Shown piece after piece: positions 39,978-48,417 of a stretch of DNA of 64,000 bases (position 1 is its first letter; each line of letters opens with the position of its first letter). Source of the stretch: Arthrobacter sp. B2a2-09 (lineage in GTDB: Bacteria > Actinomycetota > Actinomycetes > Actinomycetales > Micrococcaceae). The translations under genes and the position numbers were made by a program. The notes under the pieces were generated by a model, which was not told the origin of the DNA, made no database searches, and saw only the letters and a program-made list of their open reading frames with translations. The stretch lies in contig NZ_JAMXIC010000016.1 in NCBI RefSeq assembly GCF_027587375.1, positions 58,091 through 122,090 on the forward strand. The letters run 5' to 3'.

Positions 39978-41516
39978 CTAACGCCTCCCCTGGGCGCCGT
40001 CCTGCGAAACAGTCTCAGGCTTGACCTCGGCGGCCGCCGGGGAACCCCAACCCTGGACGGCTTTGGGCTTGCCAAACAGCAACGCCGCTACTGCGCCCAG
40101 CAGAATCGCAAAGGCCGGCAGCAGGACCGACTGGCTCATCGCCGTCGAGAAGCCATCATGCAGGAATGCAGGCAACGCGCCGGTGAATCCGCCTTCGCCG
40201 GCCGGGGCAGCCCCTGACGGACCCGCGGGCAGCTCGGCCGCGAGCCGGGACTGGATCAGGGCGGCAATCGCGGCCGATCCCAGCACGGCACCGATCTGGC
40301 GGGTCGTGTTGAAGACACCGGAACCGGCGCCGGCTGATCGTGGCGGGAGGTTGCGGGTAGTCGCGTTGGAGACCGGGCCCCAAATGAAACCGTTGGCCAC
40401 ACCCTGGAGGGCGCTGGGCAGCAGGAACATCCAGATGGGAGTGTCCGGCTTCAGAAGGGTCGAGGTCCAGAAGAGTGCGCCGGACAGGCACACGAGGCCG
40501 AAGGCGGCGAACCAGCGCGGATTGATGCGGTCGATCAGCTTGCCAACGAAGGGTGCCAACGCGCCGGAGATCACGGCCATGGGGATCATGAGCAACGCGG
40601 ACTGCGTCGGGGACAACCCGCGGACAACCTGGTAGTAGAAAATCGTGGGCAGCGGGAACGCCGTGATGGTGAAGCCCACCGCCATGATGGTGGTGTTGCC
40701 CAAGGAGAAGTTGCGGTCCTTGAACAGGCCCAGCGGGAGCAAAGGCTCGCCGCCGCGGCGCTCCAGGAGCCACTGCCAGAAGACGAACGCGGCCAGGACA
40801 ACGAGCCCCGTGATGATCAGTCCCCACACAGTAATGGGTCCAGTGACGGTGCCCCACTTGTAGCTTTGGCCTTCCTGGATGCCGAACACCAGCAGGAACA
40901 TGCCTGCTGCGGACAGCAGCACACCCAGGACGTCGAACTTGTGGCTGTGCGTGGTCAGCTTCGGTACCAGCCGGGTCACGAGGACGAAGGCAACGACGCC
41001 GATGGGAACGTTGACGAAGAAGATCCACTGCCAGCCGAGGCCGTCAACCAACACACCGCCGAGGATCGGGCCGACGAGGATAGCCATGCCAGCCGTGGCT
41101 CCCCAGAGGCCCATGGCCGCGCCGCGGCGGTCCGGGGGGAAGATCCGGGTGATGACGGCCATGGTTTGAGGCGTCATCATGGCCGCGCCGATGCCCTGGA
41201 CCACCCGGGCCGCGATCAGCATGCCGATGTCGCCCGAGAGTCCGCACCACAGCGAAGCCAGGGTGAAGACCACGAGGCCGATCAGGTAGAGGTTCTTGGG
41301 TCCGAAGCGGTCACCGAGCCTTCCGGTGATCAGCAGCGGCACGGCGTATGCGAGGAGGTAGGCGCTCGTCACCCAGATGACGGCGTTGATATCGGTATGC
41401 AGGCCCTCCATGATCCGTGGGTTCGCCACGGAAACAATGGTGGTGTCGATCAGGATCATGAAGAACCCGACCACGAGGGACCACAGTGCGGGCCACGGTT
41501 TAGCTACGTTTTCCAT
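39978..41516 (-). CDS. DHA2-type MFS drug/multidrug transporter
   Basis: A 512-residue, 14-helix major facilitator of the DHA2 (EmrB/QacA) type. It starts MENVAKPWPALWSLVVGFFM with AAGGAAA upstream; an in-frame start 11 codons earlier is less likely. GRLGDRFGPKNLY is the family's inter-helix A-type motif, and LGPRLGG-type motif C appears as VGPILGGVLVDG. Probably a proton-driven exporter; the substrate is not known. It is 54 bases after the PadR gene and co-transcribed with it. Confidence 0.9.
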   Translation of the reverse strand: MENVAKPWPALWSLVVGFFMILIDTTIVSVANPRIMEGLHTDINAVIWVTSAYLLAYAVPLLITGRLGDRFGPKNLYLIGLVVFTLASLWCGLSGDIGMLIAARVVQGIGAAMMTPQTMAVITRIFPPDRRGAAMGLWGATAGMAILVGPILGGVLVDGLGWQWIFFVNVPIGVVAFVLVTRLVPKLTTHSHKFDVLGVLLSAAGMFLLVFGIQEGQSYKWGTVTGPITVWGLIITGLVVLAAFVFWQWLLERRGGEPLLPLGLFKDRNFSLGNTTIMAVGFTITAFPLPTIFYYQVVRGLSPTQSALLMIPMAVISGALAPFVGKLIDRINPRWFAAFGLVCLSGALFWTSTLLKPDTPIWMFLLPSALQGVANGFIWGPVSNATTRNLPPRSAGAGSGVFNTTRQIGAVLGSAAIAALIQSRLAAELPAGPSGAAPAGEGGFTGALPAFLHDGFSTAMSQSVLLPAFAILLGAVAALLFGKPKAVQGWGSPAAAEVKPETVSQDGAQGRR

Positions 41517-41570
41517 GGGTTTCCTTTGACTGTGCTGAATTTCTTGCAAGTTGGTGCGTTGGATGGGCGG

Positions 41571-42131
41571 CTACCATGGCAACTGCCCGCTGCGGAGATC
41601 ATTTTGGAAGCTGCGTATCCAGTCGATTTCCGTCCGGAGCATGGATTGTTGGTACTTGACGTCGATCCAGAACTTGGGCTCGATGCCTTTTGCAGCGACA
41701 GCTTCTTCACCGCGGACCAGGAAGTCGAGTTGGTTTTCCAGGTTCGTCACGCGTTGGTCCAGGAGTTCGAGTACGACGCCGGACGGCAGGTTGTGTGCCT
41801 CGGCGATCGCGTGGGGGAAGCTCGGGTATTCGTTCACGGGTTCCGCCAGCATGTTCTGGAGGCGCTCGGTCAGCGCCTCCCGGCCGGTTCCGGTGATTCG
41901 GTACGTGGTGCGCTCGGGCCGGTTGCCGGCACGGTCAATACCTGCCGCCTCGACCAAACCCGCCTCTTCCAGGCGACCCACTGCGTGGTAGAGGGTCCCC
42001 GGGCGCACCTTGACCAAGCGGTCCTCGTGGCGGGCCATCAGGAGCTGGTACATCTCGTATGGATGCATCGGCGCCTCGACAAGGAGGGCCAATGCAGCCA
42101 CGCCAAGTGGAGTCAATGCGGCTTGTGCCAT
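41571..42131 (-). CDS. PadR-family transcriptional regulator
   Basis: A 186-residue PadR protein. The winged-helix N-terminal domain (about 1-80) has LGVAALALLVEAPMHPYEMYQLL and the recognition region VRPGTLYHAVGRLEEAGLV. The C-terminal helical domain (about 90-186) mediates dimerisation. The ATG at 42131 has GGAGG before it. PadR regulators usually repress their own operon and release it on ligand binding; the adjacent exporter is the likely target. A palindromic site lies upstream. Confidence 0.92.
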   Translation of the reverse strand: MAQAALTPLGVAALALLVEAPMHPYEMYQLLMARHEDRLVKVRPGTLYHAVGRLEEAGLVEAAGIDRAGNRPERTTYRITGTGREALTERLQNMLAEPVNEYPSFPHAIAEAHNLPSGVVLELLDQRVTNLENQLDFLVRGEEAVAAKGIEPKFWIDVKYQQSMLRTEIDWIRSFQNDLRSGQLPW

Positions 42132-42149
42132 TTCCCCATCCTCCGTGCG

Positions 42150-42182
42150 AACTATTCCACAACAACTATTCCACATGGAATA
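42150..42182. promoter_or_regulatory. Candidate PadR operator
   Basis: A 7-bp-arm inverted repeat, TATTCCA and TGGAATA with a 2-base centre (42167-42182), plus an additional AACTATTCCAC copy at 42150-42160 that repeats the one at 42164-42174 with a 14-base spacing. It lies 19-51 bases upstream of the padR start, where a promoter must be. Confidence 0.6.
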
Positions 42183-42227
42183 TCTGATCGCAAGACAGCC
42201 GCCGCAGCACGGCCGTCAAGCCCTGGG

Positions 42228-42641
42228 CTATTCGAGCAGTCCGAGAATCTCCGTGCGGGCAAACATCCGGGCGGCCTCGCGCGCTGTGGGCGCACCGGCG
42301 TCGGGATCTGCCCCGGCGTCAATCAGCACCCGGGCCACCTCTGCGTAACCCTTGAAAACCGCGCCGGCCAGCGGAGTCTGGCCACGATCGTTCGCCCCGT
42401 TTGCCTCGGCGCCGTGGTACAGCAGAAGCTGAACGGTTTCAGCGTGGCCATGGTACGCGGCCAGCATCAGCAGGGAGTCGCCCGCGGCGGTGCGCATTCC
42501 AGCCGGCGCACCGGCGTTGAGGTAGCTGCGCAGGAGTTCGGTGTTGCCTTCCCTGGCGGCATCGAACAAGGTGTGCGCCAAGGCAATGGCCTCGTCATCG
42601 GCACCCGTTGCTTGGGCTTCAGCGCCCGTGGTTTCGCTCAT
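42228..42641 (-). CDS. Ankyrin-repeat protein
   Basis: A 137-residue protein with three or so ankyrin repeats from about residue 25 (LFDAAREGNTELLRSYLNAGAPA, GDSLLMLAAYHGHAETVQLLL, GQTPLAGAVFKGYAEVARVLI). Ankyrin repeats bind protein partners, here unknown. The ATG overlaps the stop of the YgfZ-like gene by four bases (ATGA), so it is translationally coupled and likely works in the same context. Confidence 0.88.
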   Translation of the reverse strand: MSETTGAEAQATGADDEAIALAHTLFDAAREGNTELLRSYLNAGAPAGMRTAAGDSLLMLAAYHGHAETVQLLLYHGAEANGANDRGQTPLAGAVFKGYAEVARVLIDAGADPDAGAPTAREAARMFARTEILGLLE

Positions 42642-43723
42642 CGATGGGGTCCCTTCAGGAATCCGGTCTGACGCCCCACCACCTGTCCGGCGTCGGGCGC
42701 AACGATTACTTCCTGGGCGGCCGGATAAGGCTCCTCACCGTCCAGCACGGTCAGCACTTCCTGCGGGTCTACAGACCGCTTGATAAGCGCCAGCCCTACT
42801 GCCCCCATTTCGAAATGCTGGGCCACAGATGTCAGCGTACCCACCTTGCGCTCTCCGGCAAATACGACGCTGCCTGGCGCCGGGAGGGTGTGCTGCGAGC
42901 CGTCCAATTGCAGGAAAACGAGCCGCCGGGGTGGGTGTCCAAGGTTGTGGACACGGGCGATGGTCTCCTGGCCCTTGTAGCAGCCCTTGGAAAGGTGGAC
43001 CGAGGTCCGCAGGAGATCGAGCTCGTGCGGAATGGTCTTCTCGTCCGTCTCCGCGCCGAGCCGGGGACGCCAAGCGGCAATGCGGAGCGCCTCCGCGGCC
43101 AACGAGCCGGCGAGGGCCATGCCCTCAACGGCCGCTTCAAGCTCGGCCGCGGGGATGAGGTACTCGAACCAGGGCCGCTCAAGGCCGGGATGGGAGTTTT
43201 CCTCCACCACACTGTAGGAATAGCCGCCGACGCCGATGTGCGGCCACGGATCCTCCCAGACGAGCCGCCCGGACCAGGCGTCAACGGCCTTGGTTGAGCC
43301 GACGACGGCCCAATCGGCCGAAACGTCAGCCACCTCGACGCGCAACATGAACCGCATTTTGTTGAGCCACTCCGCCAGCGGGGCAGCCTCGGCGGCTTCG
43401 ACCAGCAGCCAGGTGGCCTCGCCGTCGTCCACTACCCGGGCGTCAAACTCGATGCGGCCCTGGATGGTGAGGAGCAGAAGTTCGCTTGAGACGCGCGGCT
43501 GGAGGTTGGTCACTTGCTGCGAGGACAGGGTGTTGAGCCAGCTGAGGCGGTCCGGTCCAGCGACCGTGACAACTCCCCGATAGGAAAGATCGACGACGGC
43601 GGTACCGGCGGCGAGTGCGCGCTGCTCCCGCAGGGGTTCGCCGTAGTGGGCCGCGACGCCGGAGTCCTCGCCGCCGCCTTCTACAGCTCCGGGGCGCAAC
43701 AATAGGGGGCTCTTGTAAGTCAT
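42638..43723 (-). CDS. ygfZ: YgfZ/GcvT-like folate-binding protein
   Basis: A 361-residue protein of the YgfZ family, which uses tetrahydrofolate in iron-sulfur cluster enzyme maintenance. The signature KGCYKGQE is present. The N-terminal part resembles glycine-cleavage T-protein folds. The start ATG at 43723 (MTYKSPLLLRPG) is used because it is where the family begins; an upstream in-frame start exists. It is coupled to the ankyrin gene. Role by family only. Confidence 0.87.
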   Translation of the reverse strand: MTYKSPLLLRPGAVEGGGEDSGVAAHYGEPLREQRALAAGTAVVDLSYRGVVTVAGPDRLSWLNTLSSQQVTNLQPRVSSELLLLTIQGRIEFDARVVDDGEATWLLVEAAEAAPLAEWLNKMRFMLRVEVADVSADWAVVGSTKAVDAWSGRLVWEDPWPHIGVGGYSYSVVEENSHPGLERPWFEYLIPAAELEAAVEGMALAGSLAAEALRIAAWRPRLGAETDEKTIPHELDLLRTSVHLSKGCYKGQETIARVHNLGHPPRRLVFLQLDGSQHTLPAPGSVVFAGERKVGTLTSVAQHFEMGAVGLALIKRSVDPQEVLTVLDGEEPYPAAQEVIVAPDAGQVVGRQTGFLKGPHR

Positions 43724-43745
43724 ATGTAGTAGAAGTCCTTGGGGC

Positions 43746-44468
43746 TCAGCGGTATTCCGGGTTTTCAAAATCGAAGCGCGTGCCGGCTTTCCATTCATCC
43801 GGGAGGTTGCCGTACGCGGGAATGCCGCCTACATCCTTGAGCATCCGAGCGTAGTGGAGCAGGTTCCAAGTCATGAAGGTGGTGTTCCGGTTGGTGAAGT
43901 CGCTCTCGGGGCCACCGGATCCTTCGTCGAGGTAGCTGGGGCCAGGGCCGACGGCACCGATCCAGCCGGCATCGGCCTGGGGCGGAATGGTGAAGCCGAC
44001 GTGCTGGAGGCTGTACAGGACGTTCATGGCGCAGTGCTTGATGCCGTCCTCGTTGCCGGTGATCAGGCAGCCGCCGACTTTTGGATAGTAGGCCCACTGG
44101 CCTTTGCTGTTGAGCTGGCCCGAATGGGCGTAGAGCCGCTCGATGAGCTTCTTGGTCTGGGAGGAATTATCGCCAAGCCAGATAGGACCGGCCACCACCA
44201 CGATGTCGGCCTCCAGCACAGCCGGATACAACTCCGGCCATTCGTCCGTGGCCCAGCCGTGTTCGCGCATGTCCGGATACACTCCGGCGGCAATGTCGTG
44301 GTCCACCGTGCGAATCACGCTCGTACTGACGCCCTGCTTTTCCATGATGCGCCGGCTGATGGCTATCAGTCCGTCGGTATTGCTCACTTGCGGGGATGGC
44401 TTGAGCGTCCCGTTGAAAAACACGGCCTTGAGGTCGTCATAGCTTGCAGGTTTTGTTGCTTCGTTCAC
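43746..44468 (-). CDS. Flavodoxin-fold NAD(P)H oxidoreductase
   Basis: A 240-residue flavodoxin-like protein of the NADPH-dependent FMN reductase type. It begins at a GTG with GGGGAG upstream. The FMN-binding loops are visible as FFNGTLKPSPQ (about 17-27), VVVAGPIWLGDNSSQTKKLIE (in part, about 90-110) and the CLITGNEDGIKHCAMNVLYSLQHVGF region. The electron acceptor is unknown. It is 22 bases upstream of the YgfZ-like gene in transcription order. Confidence 0.85.
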   Translation of the reverse strand: MNEATKPASYDDLKAVFFNGTLKPSPQVSNTDGLIAISRRIMEKQGVSTSVIRTVDHDIAAGVYPDMREHGWATDEWPELYPAVLEADIVVVAGPIWLGDNSSQTKKLIERLYAHSGQLNSKGQWAYYPKVGGCLITGNEDGIKHCAMNVLYSLQHVGFTIPPQADAGWIGAVGPGPSYLDEGSGGPESDFTNRNTTFMTWNLLHYARMLKDVGGIPAYGNLPDEWKAGTRFDFENPEYR

Positions 44469-44555
44469 TTGCTGCTCCCCTTTGGTTCGAACTGCGAAAC
44501 GGGACGTTCAGTGAGACCTCTTCGGTGAGACCTTGAAGCTAGGGAACAAGCCCTC

Positions 44556-45155
44556 CTAGGAGAGCTTGTTCAGGAAAGCCGAAGCATGGGCCTCGAGCGA
44601 CTTACCCGGAGTGGACACATCCCAGCGCCACAATAGATTGCCATCCACGAGGCCGAAGATGCGTGTGGCCGCAGTGTATTCCTTGGAGTGGCCGCCGCGC
44701 ATCACCATGTCGGTGCTCATCTGGATCTGCGGCCCCTTGATTTGGCCGTAATACAACTCGCTGATGCCGCCGGGATGGGCGATCGTCACAGCGATGTCGA
44801 ACCCGCCGTCCCCGTTCCGGTGCGCCTCGACGTCGTCGGCCGTCTTCAATACCGGGACAATCTCGGCGGGAATCAAGCCGGGGCCGCCGTCGGCGTCGAG
44901 CATCTTCCGCTCCAGCGCCCAGAAGCCTGTTTCCACGGTGAGGGGCCGCAATCTGGTGCCGTCCTCGTCGCTGAGCCAGCTTTCCGCCCGATACTCCAGG
45001 TACGGCAGACCGTGGTGCGAGAAGGAGACGTGCTGGATGAAGTGATCCGAGTCTTCTTCGCCGCTTCCAAGCCGTCCCCGGCCTTCCCACTCACCAATGA
45101 GCCAGGAAAGGGGTACCAATTCGGGTGTCAGGTCGGAAGGGATTTCAATGGGCAC
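44556..45155 (-). CDS. Nitrobindin/FABP-like protein (DUF1794)
   Basis: A 199-residue protein with the GEWEGRG motif (about 21-27) of the nitrobindin family (DUF1794), which bind ferric heme in a beta-barrel and in some cases isomerise peroxynitrite. The start is a GTG. The C-terminal half contains LVDGNLLWRWDV, and a candidate proximal His in the C-terminal helical part (EAHASAFLNKL). Heme binding is inferred from family. Confidence 0.82.
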   Translation of the reverse strand: MPIEIPSDLTPELVPLSWLIGEWEGRGRLGSGEEDSDHFIQHVSFSHHGLPYLEYRAESWLSDEDGTRLRPLTVETGFWALERKMLDADGGPGLIPAEIVPVLKTADDVEAHRNGDGGFDIAVTIAHPGGISELYYGQIKGPQIQMSTDMVMRGGHSKEYTAATRIFGLVDGNLLWRWDVSTPGKSLEAHASAFLNKLS

Positions 45156-45209
45156 AGCAATTACCTCGGTGGACCAGAAGGTACAAGTTGATCAAAAGCG
45201 ATGGGAGCT

Positions 45210-45323
45210 CTACTTCTGGCCCTTGAAGAGACGGTAAACGACAAAACCAGCGAACCACGCCATCGAGAGGCTGGCCAAGCCGAGGAGGACAAGGAAGAAG
45301 ATTTCAAATGCAAGTACGGACAT
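45210..45323 (-). CDS. 37-residue membrane protein
   Basis: A short protein, MSVLAFEIFFLVLLGLASLS with MAWFAGFVVYRLFKGQK after it. One transmembrane helix covers about residues 5-30 and the C-terminus is basic. AGGATGG lies four bases upstream of the ATG. It is in the same direction as the flanking genes, 54 bases after the next gene's start side, and is too short for most gene finders. Function unknown. Confidence 0.65.
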   Translation of the reverse strand: MSVLAFEIFFLVLLGLASLSMAWFAGFVVYRLFKGQK

Positions 45324-45339
45324 GATGCCATCCTAACTG

Positions 45340-46074
45340 TTAGTAGATAAGTAGTTTGTCGATGAAGTAGCACAAGGCGCCAACCGCCCAGACGGGTGCG
45401 ACGCCCATTCCAAGGACAGCCGGGAAATTCAGGCGGCCGAGCCGAAGCGTCACCATCCGGCGGAAACTGACCAGGACCGAGCCGATGACGACGCCCACCA
45501 CGATGGCGGGCACGATCGCGATATCGGAGAACACCAGGCCTGCCAACGGAGCCACCAACCCGGCCGCCACGATGCCCAAAGGCGCCACGACCCGGTCCGG
45601 CCAGCGCAACAGGCCGGCGAGGAGGGCGACCGCGGCACTGAGAGCGGCAACCAACACCATTTCCTTGATGCCGTTGAACCTCGCACCTGCAATCCAGCCC
45701 GCGCCAAGGCAGCTCAGCAAGACGCCGGCGCAGCAACCAAGGGTGGATTCGAGCCGTTGGGCCTGACCGGTTCCGCGGATCAGCTGCACGACGAACACCG
45801 CAATCACGCCGGCGGCGACGAAGGCGGGAGTTGCGTCCAGAAATCCGGGGGCCGGGACGAAACCGGCAGCCACGGCTGAACCCGCACCGCTCAGCCCGAT
45901 CACCGCGGCGAGGGTCTTCTTGGCGGGGACCGCCAGAAAATGGGGCCAGCCGACGCCGACGGCGGCCGACGCCAGAATTCCGACGGCCACCAAGCCTTCG
46001 GTGGGGCCGTAAGAGCTGGCGACGAAAACCGCGAGCGCCACGAGGCCGACCACCCCGATGCTCCAAGACTTCAC
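45340..46074 (-). CDS. Multi-span membrane protein of unknown function
   Basis: A 244-residue, very hydrophobic protein with about eight predicted transmembrane helices (for example VVGLVALAVFVAS, VGILASAAVGVGW, GVIAVFVVQLI, VVLVAALSAAVALLAG-like runs). The GTG at 46074 has AGGGG just before it; an in-frame GTG at 46125 is also possible. It is divergent from glnR. No family is identified from motifs. Confidence 0.72.
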   Translation of the reverse strand: MKSWSIGVVGLVALAVFVASSYGPTEGLVAVGILASAAVGVGWPHFLAVPAKKTLAAVIGLSGAGSAVAAGFVPAPGFLDATPAFVAAGVIAVFVVQLIRGTGQAQRLESTLGCCAGVLLSCLGAGWIAGARFNGIKEMVLVAALSAAVALLAGLLRWPDRVVAPLGIVAAGLVAPLAGLVFSDIAIVPAIVVGVVIGSVLVSFRRMVTLRLGRLNFPAVLGMGVAPVWAVGALCYFIDKLLIY

Positions 46075-46392
46075 TGCGCCCCTGACCTCGCTGTGTCCCT
46101 GACCCCGCTGTGCCCTCGACCCCACAGGGTCCCCTGCGGGGCCCGTTTCGTTCCAAGCTGCGGCTAACCTCCTGCCAATCCTGCCTTATGCGGCGCAAAT
46201 ATGTCGCAAACAGGGGTTGAAGGTGACACGAATCCCTGCCGTTGCAGGGGCCTTTGGGTATACTCGGTTGTCAACAGCGCTTCTTGTTGCAACGCTTCCG
46301 TTACAACGGAACCACGCCCCATAAGCAGCTACCGGCCGGTGGAAACCCGGTTCAGACGCCCGATGATGCGCGGACCGCCCATTGGAGGAACT
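46075..46392. promoter_or_regulatory. Divergent region upstream of glnR
   Basis: About 320 bases between the membrane-protein gene and glnR. It must hold both promoters. The glnR SD GGAGGAAC lies immediately upstream of its ATG. I looked for a GlnR-box-like site (GTnAC...GaAAC) and only saw weak possibilities near GTTACAACGGAACC (46304-46320 area). Nothing decisive. Confidence 0.4.
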
Positions 46393-47091
46393 ATGTCGCA
46401 CATCCTGCTCCTGACGAACAGCACCGGCTCGTCGGTAGACATCCTGCCCGCCTTGGAGCTATTGAACCACCGGGTCCACATCCTTCCGGCAGAGCCAACT
46501 GCTTTGCTCGAAACCGACCCCACCGACGTCGTTTTCCTTGATGCCCGCAAGGACCTGGTGGGAGCCCGCTCCCTGACCCAGTTGCTCAAAGCCACGGGCT
46601 TGAGCGCTCCCCTCATCCTGATCCTCACTGAAGGCGGCATGGCTGCCGTCTCTTCCGCATGGTCAGTGGATGACATCGTCCTCGACTCGGCGGGGCCCGC
46701 CGAAGTTGAAGCCCGGATCCGCCTTGCCGTGGCCCGCGCAATTCCCGGCGAAGAGGAAACCAACACCGAAATCCGGGCGGCCGGCGTCGTGATTGACGAA
46801 GCGAGCTATACGGCCCGTGTGAACGGGCAGCCGCTCAACCTGACCTTCAAGGAGTTCGAACTCCTGAAGTATCTGGCCCAGCACCCGGGCAGGGTGTTCA
46901 CGCGCCAGCAGCTTCTCACAGAGGTATGGGGTTACGACTACTACGGCGGCACACGCACGGTGGACGTTCACGTCCGGCGCCTGCGTGCCAAGCTGGGCGT
47001 GGACCACGAGAACCTGATCAGCACGGTCCGCAACGTTGGCTACCGGCTGACGTTGGTCCGCTTGCAGGAAGATGAGCTCACGGAGGCCTAG
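46393..47091 (+). CDS. glnR: GlnR-type nitrogen regulator, atypical receiver
   Basis: A 232-residue OmpR/PhoB-type regulator. It begins MSHILLLTNSTGSSVDILPA, which replaces the acid pair of normal receivers, so phosphorylation is unlikely. The VILDSAGPAEVEARIRLA-like segment (VLDSAGPAEVEAR) and FKEFELLKYLAQHPGRVFTR match actinobacterial GlnR closely, and the C-terminal wing has GGTRTVDVHVRRLRAKLG. GlnR controls nitrogen genes in streptomycetes and mycobacteria. The gene stands alone and is followed by a terminator. Confidence 0.93.
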   Translation: MSHILLLTNSTGSSVDILPALELLNHRVHILPAEPTALLETDPTDVVFLDARKDLVGARSLTQLLKATGLSAPLILILTEGGMAAVSSAWSVDDIVLDSAGPAEVEARIRLAVARAIPGEEETNTEIRAAGVVIDEASYTARVNGQPLNLTFKEFELLKYLAQHPGRVFTRQQLLTEVWGYDYYGGTRTVDVHVRRLRAKLGVDHENLISTVRNVGYRLTLVRLQEDELTEA

Positions 47092-47139
47092 GCTTCTGAA
47101 ACGCGCGTGGTTCTGAAACGCGCGTGCTTCTGAGACACA

Positions 47140-47174
47140 GGGAAGGCCCGGACTCAGTGAGTCCGGGCCTTCCC
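47140..47174 (+). terminator. glnR terminator
   Basis: A perfect 16-bp stem (47140-47155 with 47159-47174), 3-base loop, about 50 bases after the glnR stop and followed by TTGCTTGAG. Strong candidate terminator. Confidence 0.8.
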
Positions 47175-47342
47175 TTGCTTGAGTGGAGGACATACGGGTC
47201 GAACGTATCGAGGCCACCCCACTGGTGGATCCCCCTCGTATCCCGCTTCGCAAAGCCGGACGAGTTATAGACCTTACACGGCCAATGGAGCGCCTGCAAA
47301 ATCCATCCCGCCAAACCGGCCGGGGACGTATAGCCTTGCAAC

Positions 47343-48314
47343 ATGAGCCCTGCGCACCCGGAGAACTGGCCCGTCCTCGTCGTCAAAGGCGCCTCGGATA
47401 GCGAGTTGTTGAGAGACATCAAAACGCTCGCCGCAGCTGCCGAGGAGTCGGACGGCAATCCCCCGCTGTCCGAACAGACCCTGGTCATGCTGCGCGGAGC
47501 CGATGCCGGCGACCACTCAGTGCTCACACTGGCCCTTTATGCCCCGGACGAGCAGTCCGATCCCGCAAGCGGCCAGGACCTGGCGGGAATCGCCGTCGTG
47601 GTTGAGGCGGACGACGGGACCGGGGTCCTGGAAATGGCGGTGCACCCCAGCTACCGCACCCAGGGTGTGGCAGGCAGGCTGTTGGACTCACTCCGGGACA
47701 GCCGCGGGCTCGCGGGGCTGAACGCGTGGTCCCATGGGAATCATGAGGCCGCCGCGGACCTTGCGGCCCGCTACGGCTACGGCCCGGTGCGTGAACTGTG
47801 GAAGATGCGGCTCATGTCCTCCACAGCGGAACTGCCCGACGCCGGCCTGCCGGAGGGAGTCTCGCTCCGCGCCTTCGTGCCGGGTCAGGATGAGTCCGCC
47901 TGGCTGGCTGCCAACAGGGCAGCATTTGCCCACCATCCTGAGCAGGGTTCCCTGACCAGGGCCGACCTGGAGGCCCGAATGGCAGAGGACTGGTTTGATC
48001 CCGCAGGTTTCCTGCTGGCCGTGAATCCGGCCGGGGAACTGCTCGGTTTCCATTGGACCAAGGTGCACCCGCGGCAAGGGCCCCATCCGGCCATCGGAGA
48101 GGTCTACGTCGTAGGGGTGACCCCCGCAGCCCAGGGGCTCGGGCTTGGCAAGGCGCTCACCGTCGCCGGGATCAGGTATCTCCAGAGCCACGAGCTGCAC
48201 TCCGTGATGTTGTACGTGGACGCTGACAACACCGCGGCCGTCGCCCTTTACCAGAAGCTGGGCTTCGTACGCTGGGACGTCGATGTCATGTACGCGCCGT
48301 TAACCCGGAAGTAA
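47343..48314 (+). CDS. mshD: Mycothiol synthase
   Basis: MshD acetylates the cysteinyl-glucosaminyl-inositol precursor to make mycothiol, the low-molecular-weight thiol of actinobacteria. The 323-residue protein has the two GNAT halves of the family: first motif A VHPSYRTQGVAGRLLD (about 101-116), and second VTPAAQGLGLGKALTVAG (about 259-276), with the C-terminal YVDADNTAAVALYQKLGFVRWDVDVMY. This is strong support for an actinobacterium. Confidence 0.93.
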   Translation: MSPAHPENWPVLVVKGASDSELLRDIKTLAAAAEESDGNPPLSEQTLVMLRGADAGDHSVLTLALYAPDEQSDPASGQDLAGIAVVVEADDGTGVLEMAVHPSYRTQGVAGRLLDSLRDSRGLAGLNAWSHGNHEAAADLAARYGYGPVRELWKMRLMSSTAELPDAGLPEGVSLRAFVPGQDESAWLAANRAAFAHHPEQGSLTRADLEARMAEDWFDPAGFLLAVNPAGELLGFHWTKVHPRQGPHPAIGEVYVVGVTPAAQGLGLGKALTVAGIRYLQSHELHSVMLYVDADNTAAVALYQKLGFVRWDVDVMYAPLTRK

Positions 48315-48351
48315 CCCGGAACCAAGGCGCATCTGAAAGGCTAGGACATCT

Positions 48352-48374
48352 AGGATTCCGGCACGTGGAATCCT
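48352..48374. repeat. Inverted repeat between mshD and ppk1
   Basis: An 8-bp inverted repeat, AGGATTCC (48352-48359) and GGAATCCT (48367-48374), with a 7-base loop. It may be a small terminator for mshD or an operator for ppk1; the first is more likely by position (38 bases after the stop) but there is no T-run. Confidence 0.5.
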
Positions 48375-48417
48375 TGTAGGGTTGAATCAAACCCCGCGTT
48401 GAACGAAGGAGAGCCCG

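Noticed and set aside
45161..46198. A 345-codon minus-strand frame overlapping the 37-residue gene and the membrane protein
   Set aside because: Arg/Gly-rich translation without domains. The other frame gives a clean multi-span membrane protein and a small protein with a good ribosome-binding site.
46201..46392. A 64-codon N-terminal extension of glnR
   Set aside because: The GlnR family starts at MSHILLLTN-like sequence, and GGAGGAACT lies just before that ATG.
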